Assembly: GCF_014648355.1 (NCBI RefSeq)
Contig: NZ_BMQY01000003.1
Location: 182,186-246,185 of the forward strand
Source of the DNA: Couchioplanes azureus
GTDB taxonomy: Bacteria; Actinomycetota; Actinomycetes; Mycobacteriales; Micromonosporaceae
Reading direction: 5' to 3'
Length of the DNA stretch: 64,000 bases
Made by a program: the position numbers and the translations under genes. Below the pieces are notes generated by a model. The model had not been told where the DNA came from and did not search any database. It worked only from the letters and a program-made list of their open reading frames with translations. Shown here in pieces: positions 62,488-64,000 of this stretch (the first letter of the stretch is position 1; each line of letters starts with the position of its first letter).

Positions 62488-62844
62488 CCGCTCGGGGCCG
62501 TTCTCGGGGACGGATCCTAGCTTGTTTGCTTGCGGGCGGCGCGGCCGTCCTTGCGGGCACCGCCCACCCGCTTGTGCGGCCGCGGCTCTTCTTGCGGCGC
62601 CAACCGCTTGCCGGCGCCCTCCCCGTCTGCCGGGCGCCATGCCCACCGGCCGGACGCTGCCTTGCTGGCCCGCGCCACCCCTTCACGCCGAGCGCACCAT
62701 GCATGCCGGCGCGGCGTTGGCTGCGGCCGCGGCGCTCTGTGCGGGCGCGGCGTTGGCTGCGGCCGCGGCGCTCTGTGCGGGCGCGGCGCTCTGTGCGGGC
62801 GCGGCGCTTGTTCGCGAGCGTTTGCGTTTGGGCCGCGCGGGGCG
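62488..62844. repeat. Gene-free G+C-rich region with 36-bp/18-bp tandem repeats
   Basis: The 357-bp gap has no convincing gene. From 62711 to 62782 a 36-bp unit occurs twice exactly (62711-62746, 62747-62782). Each unit is two related 18-bp halves (GCGGCGTTGGCTGCGGCC and GCGGCGCTCTGTGCGGGC); a further 18-bp half follows (62783-62800) and a partial one to 62809. Upstream (62520-62700) GCTTGCGGGC-like words look like decayed copies. Open frames on both strands are repetitive Ala- or Arg-rich. Confidence 0.7.
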
Positions 62845-64000
62845 TCAGGTGCGGTCGCGGGCCAGGGCGCGGCGGTGGGCGGCGCGGGACAGCGGTGCCG
62901 GGCCGGTCGCCGCCGGGAGCCCGCCGTCGGCGAGCAGCCGGGCGATCGGCAGGGTGGCCGCGCCCATCGCGACCGCGTCCGGCCCGAGCTGGCACAGGTC
63001 GATACGGGTCCGCGAATAGGGATGCCGCAACGCGTGGCGGGCGGCGGCCTCACGGATCTCGGTGAGGAAGCGCTCGCCCAGCGCCAGGCCCGCGCGGCCG
63101 CCCAGCACGATCCGCTCGGGCGAGAAGAGGTTGATCAGCCCGCCGATGCCCGCGCCGAGATAGCCGACGGTCTGGCGGAGAGCCTGCGCCGCCGCATCGG
63201 TGAGCGGCTCGTCGGCGAGCACCCGGGTCAGCAGGTCGGACCCGGCCTCCAGGCCCGTCGCCCCGGCGAGGCGGGCGGCGACCCGGTCGGCGCCGAGGTA
63301 AGCCTCCAGGCAGCCCCGCGCGCCGCAGCGGCACGGTTCGCCGTCGTACACGAGGGTGGTGTGCCCCCACTCCCCGGCGTCGCTGTGCGCCCCGCGGTGA
63401 CCACGCCCGTCCCGCACGACCGCCGCGCCGACACCGTCGCCGACCAGGACGACGACCACCTGTCCCGCCCCCCGCCCGGCGCCGAACCACATCTCGGCCT
63501 GGCCGACCGCCTGCGCGCCGTTCTCGACGTGGATCGCCACGTCGGTGCCGTCGCGCAGCATCGCCCCCAGCGGCACGGCGTTCCAGCCGGTCGGCTGCGA
63601 GTGCACCACCGGCGCATCGCCGGACTGGTCCACCACGCCCGCGACGCCCACGCCGAGACCCAGCACCTCGGGCCGGGTGACGCCGGCCTCCGCCATCACC
63701 GCGTCCAGGCCCTCGAGCAGCTTCTCGGCGGCGAGGCACGGGTCGGGCGTTCGTCCGGGCAGGGCATACTGCGCCACGGCCAGCCGGGACATCGCGAGGT
63801 CGTACAGCTCGACCAGCACGCGTGTCTCGGTGACGTCGGCGCCCGCGACGTACCCGAAATCGGGCGCGACCCGCAGCAGCGACCGCGGACGGCCGCCGTC
63901 CGAACCGACCAGGCCGGCCTCCTCGACCAGACCCTCGTCGATCATCTCGCCGATGAGGTTGCTGACGCTGGCCTGGCTCAGCGCCGTGGTGTCCCCGAGC
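62845..64000 (-). CDS. ROK-family repressor/sugar kinase, 5' end cut by window edge
   Basis: At least 385 residues; the open frame continues past 64000. The visible N-terminal part (LSQASVSNLIGEMIDEGLVEE) is the end of a winged helix-turn-helix, so this is probably a ROK transcriptional regulator, not a plain kinase. The ROK domain shows GADVTETRVLVELYD, LGLGVGVAGVVDQSGDAP, VENGAQAVGQAEMWFGAG, GEWGHTTLVYDG and the zinc-binding CRCGARGCLEAY. It converges with the beta-glucosidase gene and may add a second, glucose-type control to the beta-glucoside locus. Target sites are unknown. Confidence 0.92.
   Translation of the reverse strand, partial: LGDTTALSQASVSNLIGEMIDEGLVEEAGLVGSDGGRPRSLLRVAPDFGYVAGADVTETRVLVELYDLAMSRLAVAQYALPGRTPDPCLAAEKLLEGLDAVMAEAGVTRPEVLGLGVGVAGVVDQSGDAPVVHSQPTGWNAVPLGAMLRDGTDVAIHVENGAQAVGQAEMWFGAGRGAGQVVVVLVGDGVGAAVVRDGRGHRGAHSDAGEWGHTTLVYDGEPCRCGARGCLEAYLGADRVAARLAGATGLEAGSDLLTRVLADEPLTDAAAQALRQTVGYLGAGIGGLINLFSPERIVLGGRAGLALGERFLTEIREAAARHALRHPYSRTRIDLCQLGPDAVAMGAATLPIARLLADGGLPAATGPAPLSRAAHRRALARDRT

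Noticed and set aside
62522..63019. Ala-rich plus-strand frame and Arg-rich minus-strand frames over the tandem repeats
   Set aside because: They exist because the repeat period is a multiple of three; no conserved domain, SD or start is evident.

Overview
The window is about 72-75% G+C by eye, with strong GC3 bias, frequent GTG and TTG starts, 4-bp stop/start overlaps, an Lsr2 protein, a coenzyme F420-dependent glucose-6-phosphate dehydrogenase, a HelD-type RNA polymerase motor and two FliA/WhiG-type sigma factors. Chemoreceptors, a c-di-GMP enzyme and FliA-like promoters together suggest a sporulating actinomycete with motile spores, most likely Actinoplanes or a close relative (Micromonosporaceae). 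This is chromosomal DNA: I see no tRNA, rRNA, insertion sequence, prophage or CRISPR array. A cytochrome P450 gene is cut by the left edge and a ROK-family gene by the right edge.

Layout. (1) 1-13.8 kb: P450 and NAD-dependent epimerase; a lipoprotein and an EcsC-like protein; then a signalling block with a membrane GGDEF-EAL protein, a transmembrane chemoreceptor, a PAC2 protein, a soluble GAF-GAF chemoreceptor, an esterase, an unrecognised protein behind a LexA-like box, a secreted propeller protein and trmB. (2) 13.8-21 kb: GAF-PAS-GAF histidine kinase; a selenium-binding-protein/methanethiol-oxidase homologue overlapping a small membrane-protein gene; a stand-alone regulator-type domain; an LPVTG surface protein. 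(3) 21-33.4 kb: an exported peptidase region (gamma-glutamyltransferase, S33 aminopeptidase, M14 carboxypeptidase, S15 dipeptidyl-peptidase) with a sodium:solute symporter and a sugar-dehydrogenase-type lipoprotein. (4) 33.4-42.8 kb: HAD phosphatase, GT2, fgd, an RsbW-like kinase, a SpoIIE phosphatase, MarR, a second LLM oxidoreductase, lsr2, a D,D-carboxypeptidase, DUF456 and a degenerate PIG-L protein. (5) 42.9-50 kb: two paralogous FliA-type sigma genes flanking helD and a lipoprotein, then a DEAD-box helicase. (6) 50-54 kb: small envelope proteins, an App1-like phosphatase and a sirtuin. (7) 54-64 kb: a LacI-ABC importer-GH1-ROK locus for a glucoside, probably a beta-linked oligosaccharide.

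How the parts fit. The GGDEF-EAL gene and the chemoreceptor gene are each preceded by the same motif, CTCA-N16-ACCGATAG, at positions that suit FliA-type promoters. The second sigma gene is preceded by CTCA-N15-CCCGAC and, further upstream, by a direct repeat of the GCA[A/C]CCG type recalled as the Actinoplanes TcrA box. Related repeats occur upstream of three other genes. The window may therefore hold scattered members of a zoospore/flagellar regulon. The 54-62 kb locus reads as one operon: LacI repressor, family-5 solute-binding lipoprotein, two ATPases, two permeases and a cytoplasmic GH1 beta-glucosidase, with most junctions overlapping. Family names are from motif recognition without database searches; regulatory sites are sequence observations plus inference.
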